Assembly: GCF_007655135.1 (NCBI RefSeq)
Contig: NC_045130.1
Coordinates: 15,810,001 to 15,874,000 of the forward strand
DNA from: Punica granatum
Lineage: Eukaryota > Streptophyta > Magnoliopsida > Myrtales > Lythraceae
Length of the DNA stretch: 64,000 nucleotides
Direction: 5' to 3'
The first letter of the stretch is position 1. Every line of letters starts with the position of its first letter. Both the position numbers and the translations under genes were made by a program. Below, in pieces: positions 1-11,585 of the stretch. The notes beneath the pieces are model-generated. The model had not been told where the DNA came from. It worked only from the letters and a program-made list of their open reading frames with translations, and searched no databases.

Positions 1-860
1 TGCGTCATGTATGTAATTATTATACGATTAATTATGATAAAAATCTCTAATTTTATTGATGAAAAATAGACACGTTTATTTTCGTAATTTGTAACATTCG
101 AATTTTAGTAAGTTCCGTCTTTTCTATCTATATATATGTATAAATGTTTGGGCATGTAGCTGTTTTATTATTATTATTTTTTTGGCCAAGTGTTGCAGTT
201 TTATTGACAAATACAAATTTGAGGTTTCTTTTATGGTTTATACAATATATTTTTTTGGTGAACATGCAGGATAAGTTTGAGACTTCTGTACATGTGTCAA
301 ACTAGTCTTACATATGGCAATTATCCCTTCAGCCCTCCCTTTCCAGTTTCCACGCGGCCCACTCAATTTTCTTCATTTGCACCGCCTCGCATTTCTCCCT
401 TTAAATTTGGATTTTGATTCTTCTCGGTCGTTTTGTGGCATTTGCAATAATTAACAGTTTGAAGTTTGAGTGAAGTTGAGAGAGAAATTTCTGGAGACGT
501 AGAAAATGATTGTTTTTCGTTGTTTTGGGGTTTACTGGCTTGTAAATGTGAGCAATCTAGATCTAAACTAGTACTTTATTTATTGTTATGTTCGTATTTT
601 TTGGAACTACAATGTTATAGTGACTTCATGTCAGGGATCATACAAGTATTTTATGAGATTTATTATAATATGATTGAAATCATGTGATGGCTAATTCAGA
701 TTGTGATTATTCAATATGGATCAAAATAACATCCAAAATATGATCTTTTCACCTAATTTTATAGGATGAAGGAAGCGGTAGGAGCACGGGACTTATCGGG
801 ATTTTTAATTATTCGATCAAAATTGTATTTATCGAATATGTCGAATTTGAAGCAAAAATC
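1..860. other. Intergenic, no gene recognised
   Basis: AT-rich DNA with a slightly more GC-rich patch around 320-440 that could be the edge of a promoter or 5' leader. The short open frames here match nothing I recognise and have no splice or codon signals that would support a gene. Confidence 0.5.
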
Positions 861-865
861 CTATT

Positions 866-1470
866 GGAAGAAAGAAGATGTTCATAAAGGGAGACTTGGA
901 AATAAGATAATAAATAAAAAATCAAATATAGGTGGTAAAATTCTCAACGAGCGAGACGTTTAAAGATATAATAGGGAATCAACTAGACAATAAATATGAG
1001 ATTATAACTCCCAAAGATGTCTCTCAACTCAGCTTCTTCACATGACCATATTGAGAAGAGTTTACAATCTCTCATTCTCTCATATCTTCTCACTCTAACC
1101 CTAGGTCCCCGAGAAGGGATTCTAGAAAATCCCAAAGAGATAAACCATCACCTATCCAAGTGGCTAATAGTCTCTCAAACCAGACCCCGAGGTCCCCCAA
1201 GGTTTCATGGCATTGAGACACTTTTTTCTCTCGTATAAGAACCCTATATTTAGAACCTTAAAAGATATTGCTAATATTCTCTAAAGATATATCTTGCTAA
1301 GATATTGTCTCTTTTGATTACATTTAGAGATTACTCGAAATCTAGAAAAATAAAAAATACAATCTCAGCAGAATCTGAAATTCTCCTTAACATTTGTCTT
1401 CGACCAATCTCATCTTCACTCTGGGTCTTTGAGTTTTCGGGTTTAATGTAAGACATCCCAATAATCTCCC
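866..1470 (+). repeat. LTR-like direct repeat, copy A
   Basis: This segment is repeated in the same orientation at about 1640-2180. Shared landmarks in the same order are an 'aataag-ataaat' start, a run around a CTCTAACCCTAG motif, a 'ggcattgag-cac' block, a TATA-like TATAAG (1234-1239), a 'tctcttttgattacatt' block and a 'gtcttcgaccaatctc' block near the end. A TATA motif mid-way and the position-for-position order are what two LTRs of one small element would show. No coding domain lies between the copies, so it may equally be a tandem duplication of an old LTR. Confidence 0.5.
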
Positions 1471-1639
1471 CCTTGGCTTGCACTGCAACGATCCGTCTCC
1501 TTTGGATCGAGGCAATTAGTGCTTCTCCTCCTAATGTTTCCTCGTGGTCACGCTGCATCAACAATTGCCTTCTATTGATCCATCAACATTTTGAACATCA
1601 AATCTCGCAGCCATATCTTCAACAACTCGGAAATTCTTG

Positions 1640-2180
1640 GGGAAAGGAAGATGCCTAAAACGACATTTGGAAATAAGGTGATAAATCGAACACCCAATGT
1701 ACATGGTAAAATCCTCAATGAAGAATCTACGGACAAAATAGAGAATCCACTAGACAATAATCAAGAGATTAAAACCTTCAAAGATATCTCTAATCCAGCC
1801 TCTTTTACATGCCCATATCGATAAGAGTCTACAATCTCTTATTCATCATCTCACTCTAACCCTAGAGTTCCCGAGAAGGCCGGGTGGCTAAATCGAGCCC
1901 AAGGGCCCTCAAGGCTTTGCGGCATTGAGGCACATTTTCGACTAGTATAAGGCCCTCAAAAGATATCGTTAATATTCTCGAGAGATATTCTAAAATCTCT
2001 CCTTGAGATATTTTCTCTTTTGATTACATTCAAAGATTACCCGAAATTAAATTTAGAAAAACAGGAAATACAATCAACAAAATCTGATATTCTTGATGAC
2101 TCCTGTCTTCGACCAATCTCGTCCTCGCATCGGGTTTTTGAGTTTTCAAGCATAATGCAAGATATCCCAACAAATCCCGT
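1640..2180 (+). repeat. LTR-like direct repeat, copy B
   Basis: Partner of the repeat at 866-1470, diverged by many substitutions and small indels. It keeps the TATA-like TATAAG (1946-1951) and the 'cttcgaccaatctc' block (about 2108-2121). The roughly 170 bp between the copies has no recognised protein. A sequence resembling a tRNA-iMet primer-binding site lies 250 bp downstream (2430-2440), which fits an LTR origin but is too far away to be its own. Confidence 0.5.
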
Positions 2181-2429
2181 ATTATAAAAAATTGTATCTA
2201 TAGATTTTAGGTATCTATTGAATTTTATTGAAAAATTGACGCCCCAAGACAAATTTTTTCAGTTGTTTCACAAGTCCGAGTGTGTACAGCGAAAGCATGG
2301 ATTTTATCAAAATTTTAATGTATTCAGTCGGATTTGTACTTAGGATCGATTCAAATTTTTTTTTTCATATGATCATGTATTATGCATAGTATTCATTAGA
2401 TTTTATTAGAAAAATTTGGCATACTACAA

Positions 2430-2442
2430 TTGGTATCAGAAT
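2430..2442 (+). other. Possible primer-binding site (tRNA-iMet-like)
   Basis: The sequence TTGGTATCAGAATCG resembles the complement of the initiator-Met tRNA 3' end, which plant LTR elements use as their minus-strand primer site. It follows a 'ctaca' that could end an LTR. No gag or pol follows. Confidence 0.3.
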
Positions 2443-2504
2443 CGCTTCGCATGAGAACTTGAACGATCGTAGGGAAAATCTCAGCGATGACGCTGAGTCC
2501 TTAA

Positions 2505-3130
2505 TGGTTGTTATACTCCCACATCGACAAAATACGGGATAGATGCTGCGTATATAAACAGAATCTCAACGTTTGTACGTGCTTATAATACATTTATATT
2601 TCCACAATTTTGACATTTTACTTAATATTAATTAAAGCATTATCATAATATATCATATAAAAATTATATGCATGGTCTGTACATATTCCTGATAATGCAG
2701 TTTTGAAAATATCAACAAAATGATAATAAAAGTGCAGTTTAGGAGTCAGTTACTCATATTGACAACCCGTAACACGGAAACACCAGGAATGATTTCTACT
2801 TATCTCCCATTTTATTCCTCTCAATTCGTTATCTCAGTTTGCCCCCCTAAAACGTATTTGATGGTATAAATGGAGGAGAATGTAAGCTTAATTGGCACGC
2901 CTGGAAATCAGGCAGAAATTCGGGTCAACTGAGTAAGCTTAAGGAGGGATGGACATATAGAAAGCTCATTCGAAACTTATGTACATAAGGTAAAAATATT
3001 TATTGATTAATATGTAGCGAAAATGTCAAAATTGTGGAAATAAACCTGTATTATAAATATCTACAGATTTTGGGATTCTACTTATATATATCCAAGTATA
3101 GTTAATGTACGAGGGAGATGGCCCGTCCTA
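2505..3130. mobile_element. Inverted-repeat (fold-back/MITE-like) element
   Basis: Arms at about 2520-2620 and 3010-3125 are inverted copies. Both carry a TATATAA motif, then 'agaatc', then 'ttataatac' and a shared 'ccacaattttgacattt' block. About 390 bp separate the arms and hold no recognised gene. No target duplication was found. A non-autonomous DNA element, or two copies of one LTR end facing each other, would both explain it. Confidence 0.45.
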
Positions 3131-3819
3131 CGCATAGTCATTAATACTCGCTAATTATAGATCATAAAATATAAATATGAATGATATTTTTTAGTTATTA
3201 TTAAGTAATGACAGGTTATTAAAGTTTATATAAAAATTCATATAATTGATAAATATTTATTGAAATAGTGATTACATCTTATATTTAAAAAAGGAAAAAA
3301 TACTTATTTTACTCATTTGATGATGACATACCGTAATAGTTCTTTGAGCTGCATGACTTTCTTTCTGTATACGATCGTAGTTTGTTCCAAACTCGTAGAG
3401 ATTTTTCCATAAATCTCTTTGTAGAAGGAACACTGTTGTTCATGGCCTGTGAGAGAAAATTGTGTTGTTAGAAAAAAATAGTAATGAAAATGGATAACGA
3501 AAAAAATTTATCACAAAACATTGAAGCATATGTGGTTGTAAGGCCTATATATAGATGTGTAAAATGGTAAAAAATATACATGTTAAAAAAATATTGAGCT
3601 GCCCACATATCAATATGTAATTGGTTGCATGATAGTGGCTTCATGCATATTGACATGTATATTTTGTTTAAAAAAAAGTACATATCCAACTCAGATATAA
3701 TTTAATGTACCAATTCATAGAAGATGGTCCACTTTGTAGATAAATTTATTTTAAACATTATATATTCTATTCCACTTTGTAATTTAAAATCTATACATTA
3801 CTTAACTATAAATTAAGTA
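3131..3819. other. AT-rich intergenic, no gene
   Basis: No conserved coding frame, RNA gene or clear repeat seen. The 73-residue minus-strand frame at 3468-3689 is hydrophobic low-complexity AT sequence. Confidence 0.5.
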
Positions 3820-5485
3820 AATGCAACGAAATTATTTCAAATTTATTATTTTATACGTAACATTTTGAGAAAAAATGAACGTATGTATTAATATTGTTTA
3901 CTTCACAATTAACACATATATTATTATATAATATTTTATATTTTATTATTTACTTCATCGTTAAGTAATATATATATATTTTATATAAAATATTTAGGGA
4001 AAAATTATTAATTATATATTAAAATAAAAAATCATTTTCATAATGAAAAGAACTAGCAACATGAACGCATTTATTTTTTCCTTTCTTTATTCATCGAAAG
4101 TCGAATAGAAGACATTATTTTATACGGTAAGATTTTGAGAAAATGAACGTATATATTAATATTATTTATTTCACAATTAAGTAAATACACATATTATTAT
4201 ATTATTTTATATTTTGTTATTTACTTCCTCGTTAAGCAACGTATATATTTTTATATAAAAATTTAGGTGAAAATTAGTAATTATATATTGTAAAATGAAA
4301 AATCATAATTTGCATAATAAAACGAAATAGCAATGTGACCGCATTTATATTTTCCTTTCTTTATTTATCAAAAGACGAATATAATGTCTTATAAGTAATA
4401 TATATTTATTAAAATATACTAAAAAATAAACGAAAATGTAATTGTAGTCTAATGTGAATGTGTTTATTTATTTCGTTTGTTTATTCATCGAAAGTAGAAT
4501 AGAATATATATTATAATTAAAATATATTAATAAAGAAATGAAAACGAATCACAGTCGCGCGAATATGATTGTTACTCTCCTCGATATCGCATGAAATAGC
4601 TCAATAATGAAGCTGGTAATCCATCTCTTTGAATAATGTCAGAGTTAATACGTGCTTAATAAGCAGCAAAAACAAAACACATTCGTGTAAAATAATTTGA
4701 AATTTGTGCATTACTTAACTTTCAACTAAGTAAAAGTGATCAAATCAATTAAATTTTATTATTTTATCAAGTGAAATATATAAAAAAAAATGATAGTATG
4801 GGGTAGTATAGAATTCGTAGTACCCATACTACCCAAAACCCTAAAATCCTAAAATACCATGTTATAATAGATCCGAACGTATGTATTAATATATTATTTT
4901 ATAATATTATTATTTACTTCATTGTTAAGCAACGTCTTTGTTATTGTATTATTTCTAATATTATTATTTACTTTATCGTTAAAAAATTTATTTATCCAAT
5001 AAAACAAAAAAGCAATGTGAACGCACTTATTATTTTCATTCATTTATTCGTAGGAAGTCGAATAGAATAATTATAAGTAAAATCAATTTATTAAAAATAT
5101 AATAGAAAATAAACGAAAACGAATAACAGTCCCGAGAGTACGAAATTCGAATCGTACTCTTATTTCATATTAATATATTATTTACTTCATCATTAAGTAA
5201 ATATATATATATATTAATATTATTTTTATAATTTTATTATTTACTTCATCGTTAAGAAATTTATTTTCCCAATAAAATGAAATAAAAATGAGAACACACT
5301 TATTGTTTTCGTTCGTTTATTCATGAAAAGTCGAATATAATATATTCTAAGAAAATTAGATTATTAAAAATATAATAAAAATCAATGAAAACGAATCATA
5401 GTCACGAGCATAGAAAATTGAAACATACTCTCCCCAATGTACTCGGAAAATAGTTTCATCGAAAGTCAAATAGAATATATGTAAA
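3820..5485. repeat. Degenerate AT-rich tandem repeat array
   Basis: A unit of roughly 270-300 bp recurs with heavy decay. Markers are 'gaacgtat-tattaatatt' (about 3880, 4145, 4865), 'ttacttc-tcgttaag' (about 3950, 4220, 4970, 5245) and 'tttattcatcgaaagtcgaata' variants (about 4090, 4365, 4485, 5045, 5320). Spacing between the first two units is about 268 bp and later spacing is irregular. It ends where the Tat-type LTR begins near 5490. Satellite-like, non-coding. Confidence 0.55.
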
Positions 5486-5489
5486 TTAA

Positions 5490-7764
5490 AATGGTCAGGG
5501 ATTAGGATTCTATTCAGGTCCACCCATGACCGACCCGACGATCCAAAACCCACAAATCCAACCATTCGACAGACTCACTTGATTTAATTAATTTCACGCA
5601 CATAGCAATAGGGACGTTCCACTTGGCTAAAAAATCAACTCGACTTTGTTAATAAATCGCATGAACCGGCCAATAATCTGGAATCGCGTCGACGGTTCAT
5701 GAACTGGTGGTCATGGCCTTTTTAAACTCACATTTTAAAAATACCGAGCCACGAAGCACGCGTAACATGGACATCGAGGGAGTAATCACTTGTCTTGACT
5801 CCAGTTTGAGCCTGATTTGAGGCGGCTTGAGTCAAGATGCGTGAGTTCTTCTTAGACCACTTCCGGGGGGAGTGACCGGTCTCTCGGCGCTTTTGAGGTC
5901 CACACAACCTCGATGGATCCAAGTGATTGGTTGACACTGGCTACTGACTTTTGACGGTCCGTGTCACGTAGTCTCGACTCTTCATACACACATGCACATT
6001 TTTCCGGTTCAATGGCATGATCATCGATTCATGATTAGTCGACAGCATCGATGTTAGGAGGATCAAAACATGCTGAATAAGGAAAGGAGTGGGCACCTGT
6101 CTAGGTACGGCTATCACCCGTCTTATCCTCCTTTTCCTCTCTACATGTTTCTATCATCCTAGTGTAGATTCGGGCGTTTAGGAATTTGGACTAGAGGCAC
6201 GAGCGAGGATGGCCCATGAAAGGTTGCCCGGCCTCTCATGGGACATGAGTAGAGACCTTGGCACCCCCGTGGTATTTCGTGCTCTCATTTCCCTAAGTTT
6301 GTACTTAGAACGAGTTAAAACACGAAAAACAGATTAACTTCAACCCAGTGTAGTCAAAACAGGGAAAAACGAGTGGGCAAAACTCCAGGTTTTAGGATCA
6401 TGATAAAACACACCCCTATCATAATCTGTTAAGCCATCAGTGTAGCAAAACAAAATAATATAAAATCAACACACACTTTCGAGACTTGACAACAGATATC
6501 ATGTTTGTGAAGTCCTTCCCTTAAGCAATGCTGAATGGTAAATGCCCTCTTGGGGCAGCCCATGACCGATTTTCACCACACACGATTTATGTTTTTATCT
6601 GTTTAGGATAGAAATATGTTTGCTAAGAAACTCCGTTTTATAACTCGATAACCACATAAACATGGCCATTAATTCACACCACTTGTTTGTTTCATCTTTT
6701 TGTTTTTTTTTGTTTTCTTGTAATTCGTGCTCGAACCCATAGGACATGTACAACACGGGGTTCAACACCCCCAAACCATCGACCATGGGGTCCAACACCC
6801 CCACACACACCGAGAACGAGCGGCTCGAGTGCTGTATGGGATCTAGCCTCGAGTCACCGTTTCGACCCTAGTAGTATCCAAGCGGCAGATGACTCGGGAC
6901 GGGATGCGCGAAACGAGGTTAAAAAATCACTTGAGAGCTCGACCGGTCTCACGGCTATCTCGAGGACCATTCGGTCTTCCAGGAATCCGTTGGTCCGGTC
7001 GAACCCGACCTCCAATTCTCACGAGCCTACGCCGCCATAATTTCGGTTTTGATCTTTCCAACCTCACGGCGAGTACGGGTGAAATATTGACTGAACGCGA
7101 GCCGATTGAGATTTCAATTGATGTATTTGTATTTATAGTTGAGAGTATAGTGCGAGACATTTATTTGTACATTCATTCGTGTAACGATCTCGGTTAGCAA
7201 GCGAGAGGTCTGAGAGTCGGAACCGATTGAGTTGGTTTACGGGCCCCCGAAACGAGTAGGATCACACGATTCACAGACCCGGTCCACATAGTGAACTAAC
7301 CACAATAGTCCGGTTAGCCGAGACGCGAGGATTGTAGACCGATCCCCTGACTCGATGATTCGTTCCTCTTTTGGCCTGTTAACCTAAATCAATTGCTTCC
7401 ACAAATTTACGGTGTCAAACCGAGTGAGATGAGCAAAACCTAATTAAGCGGTAAATAAATTAAAAATGACAAACCTAGACAAATATAGAGTACCAATAGA
7501 ACTTGCGGGATATAGCGCACGTAACAAAACTCTCGAATTCGAAACTCCTGGTTTCGCAAGACCATATACCTTAGCAGTTAGGTGTATCTTTAACCCTAGA
7601 CCCAAGCAACTCATCGGCCCTTGACCTCCGGGTCGTAAATATGTAGTGGGAACTCTTTCTCACGCGTGTCCGTCATGCGACTCTCGGGAAGGTGGGCAAA
7701 TTCAAGCCATGCGATCAGCGTGCATGCATGCGGGCTCCAATGAGACGAAATTCAGGTCCGTACA
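5490..7764 (-). mobile_element. Truncated LTR of a Ty3/Gypsy Tat-type element
   Basis: Read on the minus strand, this starts with TGTACGGAC at 7764 and follows the first ~1.8 kb of the solo LTR at 52388-57841 block by block. Shared blocks include 'catgacggac-cgcgtgag', 'ttacgacccg', 'tttgacaccg', 'cgccgtgag', 'tgaacccc', 'cctatgggt' and 'gatgtccatgttac'. Similarity fades near 5490, so the 3' part of the LTR is missing, cut at the AT-rich tandem array. On the minus strand it lies just downstream of the RNase H fragment at 7765-8655, as a 3' LTR would. Open frames inside it are spurious. Confidence 0.7.
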
Positions 7765-8655
7765 ATCAGAATGGGCTGGGCCCTTGATAATCTCAATCTC
7801 GAGCGCTTCGATGAGATCTTCCTTTGTGATGCTCACCATTGAGGTGAGCGTTACGACCGCGTCTGCGAACTAGTTCTTGATACGCGGCGTGTATGTGAAT
7901 GAGACCCTCTCGAAATTCTCCACTAACTCCTTGAGATACTCGCTTGGCATCCTTTGTCTTCCATTGCTTGAGCGTTTGGAAGATCGTGAGTATGGAATCG
8001 CGGAACACTTCCAATTCTTTTATCTTGAAGTCGATGGCCGCTTGTAGGTCCATAATGCATGCTTCTTACTCAGCTACATTGTTGGTGTAGAGAAAGTCGT
8101 TTTTCGCCGCGATTGGGTAGTAGCGTCCATCGAGAGATATTAGCACTGAGCCAATTCCAAACCCGATAGAATTGACTGCACCGTCAAAATGCATTCTTCG
8201 CACTGTTTTGTCCTCCCCCTCGTCCACTTGGAAGATCCCCTCGTCTGTGAAGTCGGAGCCAATCGAGGTGTCGTCTTAGATCGGGAACTCCGCTAGGTGA
8301 TTGACGATGGCCTGGCCTTTCACCAATGTGCGTGAAACATACTCGATATCGTATTTCGTAAACTGACACCACCACTTTGCTATGTTCTTCATGAAAGAGG
8401 GACTATCGAGTAGGAACATCAGGGGATCCACCCTTGACAGCAAATGGATAGTGTGGTAGAGGGTGTTCTGCCGTAACCTCTGCATCACCCACACTAGTGC
8501 ACCACAAATCTTCTTGATCTGCTGGTAGTTTTTGTTGGTGAACTTCTTGCTAGACTTGTTATGACTGAAGAGATTTAGGCTCTTGAGCAAAATGGGACTT
8601 GGTCGATAGTTGATCTTCCTCCTGGGAAATACCCAATTGTTGCAAATGAGCATTT
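7765..8655 (-). pseudogene. Ty3/Gypsy Tat-lineage pol fragment: RT-linked RNase H plus second (archaeal-type) RNase H
   Basis: On the minus strand, 8653-8276 encodes a peptide with the motif order ALVW-QRLRQ-TLYHT-DPL-YDIEYVS-KGQAI-HLAE, characteristic of the RNase H domain that follows reverse transcriptase in plant Gypsy elements. After a stop at 8276-8278, the next ~480 bases encode FDGAVNSIGFGIGSVLIS, YPIAAKN, TNNVAE, a stop, then EACIMDLQAAIDFKIKELEVF. That is the signature of the additional RNase H carried by the Tat/Ogre group. The frame then shifts near 7900. Reverse transcriptase upstream and integrase downstream are both missing. The LTR at 7764 follows directly, so a deletion joined this domain to the LTR. 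Not functional. Confidence 0.75.
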
Positions 8656-8656
8656 A

Positions 8657-10042
8657 AAATCAAATGTCATGCCGATGGCAGTATTGAGTGCTATAAGGAC
8701 CAATTGGTGGCCAAGGGTTTTAGAAGGTGGAGAGTGTAGATTTTCATGAAACCTTTGCTCTTTTTGCCAAGTTAGTTACAATGCGATGTTTATTAATAGT
8801 GGCCGTAGCTAAAGGATGGGAGATGCATTGGACGGATGTCAACAATGCATTTTTGCATGGGGACCTCGATGAAGAGGCCTATATGTCTCTCCTGCCAGGT
8901 TTTCAAACTTCGGGCACAAGGAAAGTTTGGAAACTCCGCAAGTCTCTTTATGGCCTTCCACAAGCTTCGCGGAATTAGTATTCAAAGTTTGCTTATATTT
9001 TGCAGGCGTATGGATTTTCTCAGTCTGGAGCTAATCACTCTCTCTTCACTTATTTGAGAGGTCAATTATTTTTTGCGGTCTTTGTAGACGTATATGAACT
9101 CATTCATGTTGGAAATAACTCAGCTCATTGCCAAGGGTTTAAGGATTATCTGCATCTCTGTCAAGATTAACGATCTTGGACCCTCACCTTATTTTCTCAA
9201 GATTGAGGTTCCTTTAACAGGATGGAGGTCTTTTTTTTATCCAGTGCAAATATGCGTTGGATATTCTTATGGAGACATGAATGCTTGGGGCTAGTCCAAC
9301 ATATTTTCCCTTGAAGCAGCAGCACAATCTATCTCCTAAGACGTTCTCGAATTTCAAACCCAGAGCAGTATCGTCGTCTTATTGGTTGTCTCATTTATCT
9401 CACCATCAGAAGGCTTGATTTGAGTTACCCGATTCATGTTTTATCTCATTTTATGTAGGACCTACGTTAGGGTCACTAGGATGCTGCTATGAGAATTCTG
9501 TGTTATATTATGCAATCTCCTAGATAGGGCATATTTATTTGGCCGACATCACTCCTACTCAATTCATATTGTGACTTCTATTGGGCAAGTTGCCCCACCA
9601 ACTGACGTTCTATTACAAGCTATTTCGTTACTCTCGGAGATAACCCCATTTTCTGGAAGACTAAGAAGTAGACGACAGTCTCCCACTCTTCAGCTGATTC
9701 GGAATATCGTGCCATGATTGCGGCAATCAGTGAGCTACTTCGGCTTCGTTCTCTGCTCTCCTTTCTTGACATCACTCATTAGTTACCAATGCGCTTATTT
9801 TGTGATAGCCAGGCGACTCTTCACATAGCCTCTAATCCAGTCATTCGTGACCGCACCAAACACATTGAGATTGCCTATCACTTCATCCGGCAGCATATTC
9901 AGTCTCCCTCCATCACCGCTAATCATGTCCCCACATGACTACAGCTGTCAGATATTTTTACTAAGGCACTCAAGCGTAACTGTTTTCAGTTTCTTCTCAG
10001 CAAAGTGAGAATTCGTGCCTTTTTTCACCAACTTGAGTGGAG
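8657..10042 (+). pseudogene. Degenerate Ty1/Copia pol (reverse transcriptase-RNase H)
   Basis: Blocks of Copia reverse transcriptase are readable in shifting frames. One lies near 8660-8720 (ADGS-YK-LVAKGF). Another at 8727-8978 carries the motifs VNNAFLHGDLDEE, LLPGF and KSLYGLPQAS. An LGPSPYFL-like block lies near 9170. The RNase H end at about 9690-9990 contains SDSQ-like and RTKHIEI-YHFIR-like segments broken by several stops. The catalytic YVDD region (about 9085-9110) is disrupted. It starts exactly where the minus-strand Gypsy fragment stops, so one element interrupted or was fused to the other. Old and non-functional. Confidence 0.75.
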
Positions 10043-10267
10043 CATTATGGATATCATCGGATAATTTCCATATTTTATGGGATATGCCGGTTGTATATTA
10101 TTGTATTTATGTACATTATATCTCTTAGTTAGGATAGTTCCTGTTTTACCGATTCTAGAGGAGATCTTTCCCGAATTTACAAATTCTGTATTCCTATATA
10201 TATCAAAGACAATTAATGAGAACGATTAAGCTTTTGTGCTCGGCCAAATTCTTCAAGAGTTAAAACA
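10043..10267 (+). mobile_element. Putative 3' LTR of the degenerate Copia element
   Basis: A purine-rich 'cttgagtggag' tract follows the end of the Copia RNase H. The next sequence (catTATGGATATCATCGG and onward) has the look of a Copia LTR: a TATATAT box near 10195 and an end at '..taaaaca'. The expected TG start has decayed. No second LTR is in the window, so the boundaries are estimates. Confidence 0.45.
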
Positions 10268-10809
10268 ACCTCTTATCTGGGAATATGTAACTTGTTGAAA
10301 CGCTGTGACAGATTAAAAATGAACAAAAGAGGACCGTACATGTGATCATGATTAACTAACAATTAAATTTATAATTTGAAATTGACTATTCTATGAGATG
10401 TACAAGATTATTTTTTCATATAGGGTCATTAACTAAACCGTTCATGAACCCTTCTAAGAGGATCTATGATAAACCAACATAGGATCTATGATCAACGGCC
10501 TTGACGGATTTATGAATGGTCCAATTTATAGACCGTAAAACTTCCCATACATTAAAACTATTCACTGGAGATAAAATTATACTTTTTTGCAGAGTGGGGA
10601 CCGAGGATGAAAACTATGGCAATTATTATTCAAGTGAATGAAATCATGTCCTGAACTCAAGTATCACCAGAGCATGATAGGACCAATGTACCATGAACTC
10701 TCTTTATTGTGCGTTTAGCCTCCAAGAAGTGTGGTCCTATAGTGACTTCTTGAAGCGTCGGACATTTCCATGAATTGCAATTAGAATTAAGCTCGGAAAG
10801 ACCTAATAA

Positions 10810-11103
10810 TCATGTCCAACGGGGTCGCTGCAACAGCTGCTCCATACACTCCGTCGATCAAATGAAGAGATGCTACTTGATAGTGTCAACTCCAAGCAAG
10901 TTGAGGCAATTTTAGAGACCACGGGAATATTTTCAGACAACTTAAACTACGGGGACCAGATTGAATTGATGATGAAAATGTTTACAGGCAAACTGTACCG
11001 AGAAATGGAAAAACCGATCGATTTACAACTTCCGGCCGCAGCCCAAAGGTCACACGGTGATAAAATAAAATCTTTTCAATCAAAAGAGGAAAAAGGAATT
11101 TAA
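10810..11103 (+). other. Unrecognised open segment, possibly a gene fragment
   Basis: One frame stays open from at least 10810 to a stop at 11101-11103. It has ordinary amino-acid composition at the start (LQQLLHTLRRSNEEMLLDS) and becomes charged and low-complexity at the end. This composition is unlike the AT-rich surroundings. I do not recognise the family. It could be an exon fragment captured by a transposon or chance. No start codon context or splice sites make a convincing gene. Confidence 0.2.
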
Positions 11104-11477
11104 AAAAAAAGAGAGAAAAATGAAACAGTCCAATCAGTCTCTCCCATTTTCTTACTCCTATGTCTCCTGCAACCTGCTCCAGGTGCAATAGACCCACACC
11201 CATATGATTGGGGGGAGTTGCGTCTTCGTCCAATACTAATTGTGCACTGTGGCCTTTGACAATCATATGGTATATTTCATGTCATTTTCAGCATAGATAA
11301 AGATAATGTTGAGAGACATGGTTACTCATAAGATATAGAATTCCTGTCATTTCCTGTCAAATTGAAACCTCCAGAATTCCTTCTTTAAAAGGAGTAAATA
11401 GGCAATTTGGTCTCTGATTTTTGCTAGTAATTGAGACCTTGAGTTTTTTAAATCAATTTGGTCCTTGAATTTTTCAA

Positions 11478-11585
11478 TGTACATCAAATACATTCTTGTT
11501 ACATCAATTACATCCCCCATTGAAAGGGAATTACATTGATTACATCCTTCAATGAAGGAAATTACATCAATTATATCTTTCACTA
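11478..11585. repeat. Short tandem repeat, ~33-35 bp unit
   Basis: About three imperfect units contain 'ttacatcaattacatc-cc-attgaa'. They sit inside a stretch with the 'aatttggtct..tgagttttttaaatc' style found near ends of plant non-autonomous elements, but no matching inverted partner was found. Confidence 0.4.

Noticed and set aside
6687..7160. Overlapping 77-117-residue frames
   Set aside because: They lie inside the truncated LTR, occur on both strands and are not kept in the homologous part of the solo LTR.
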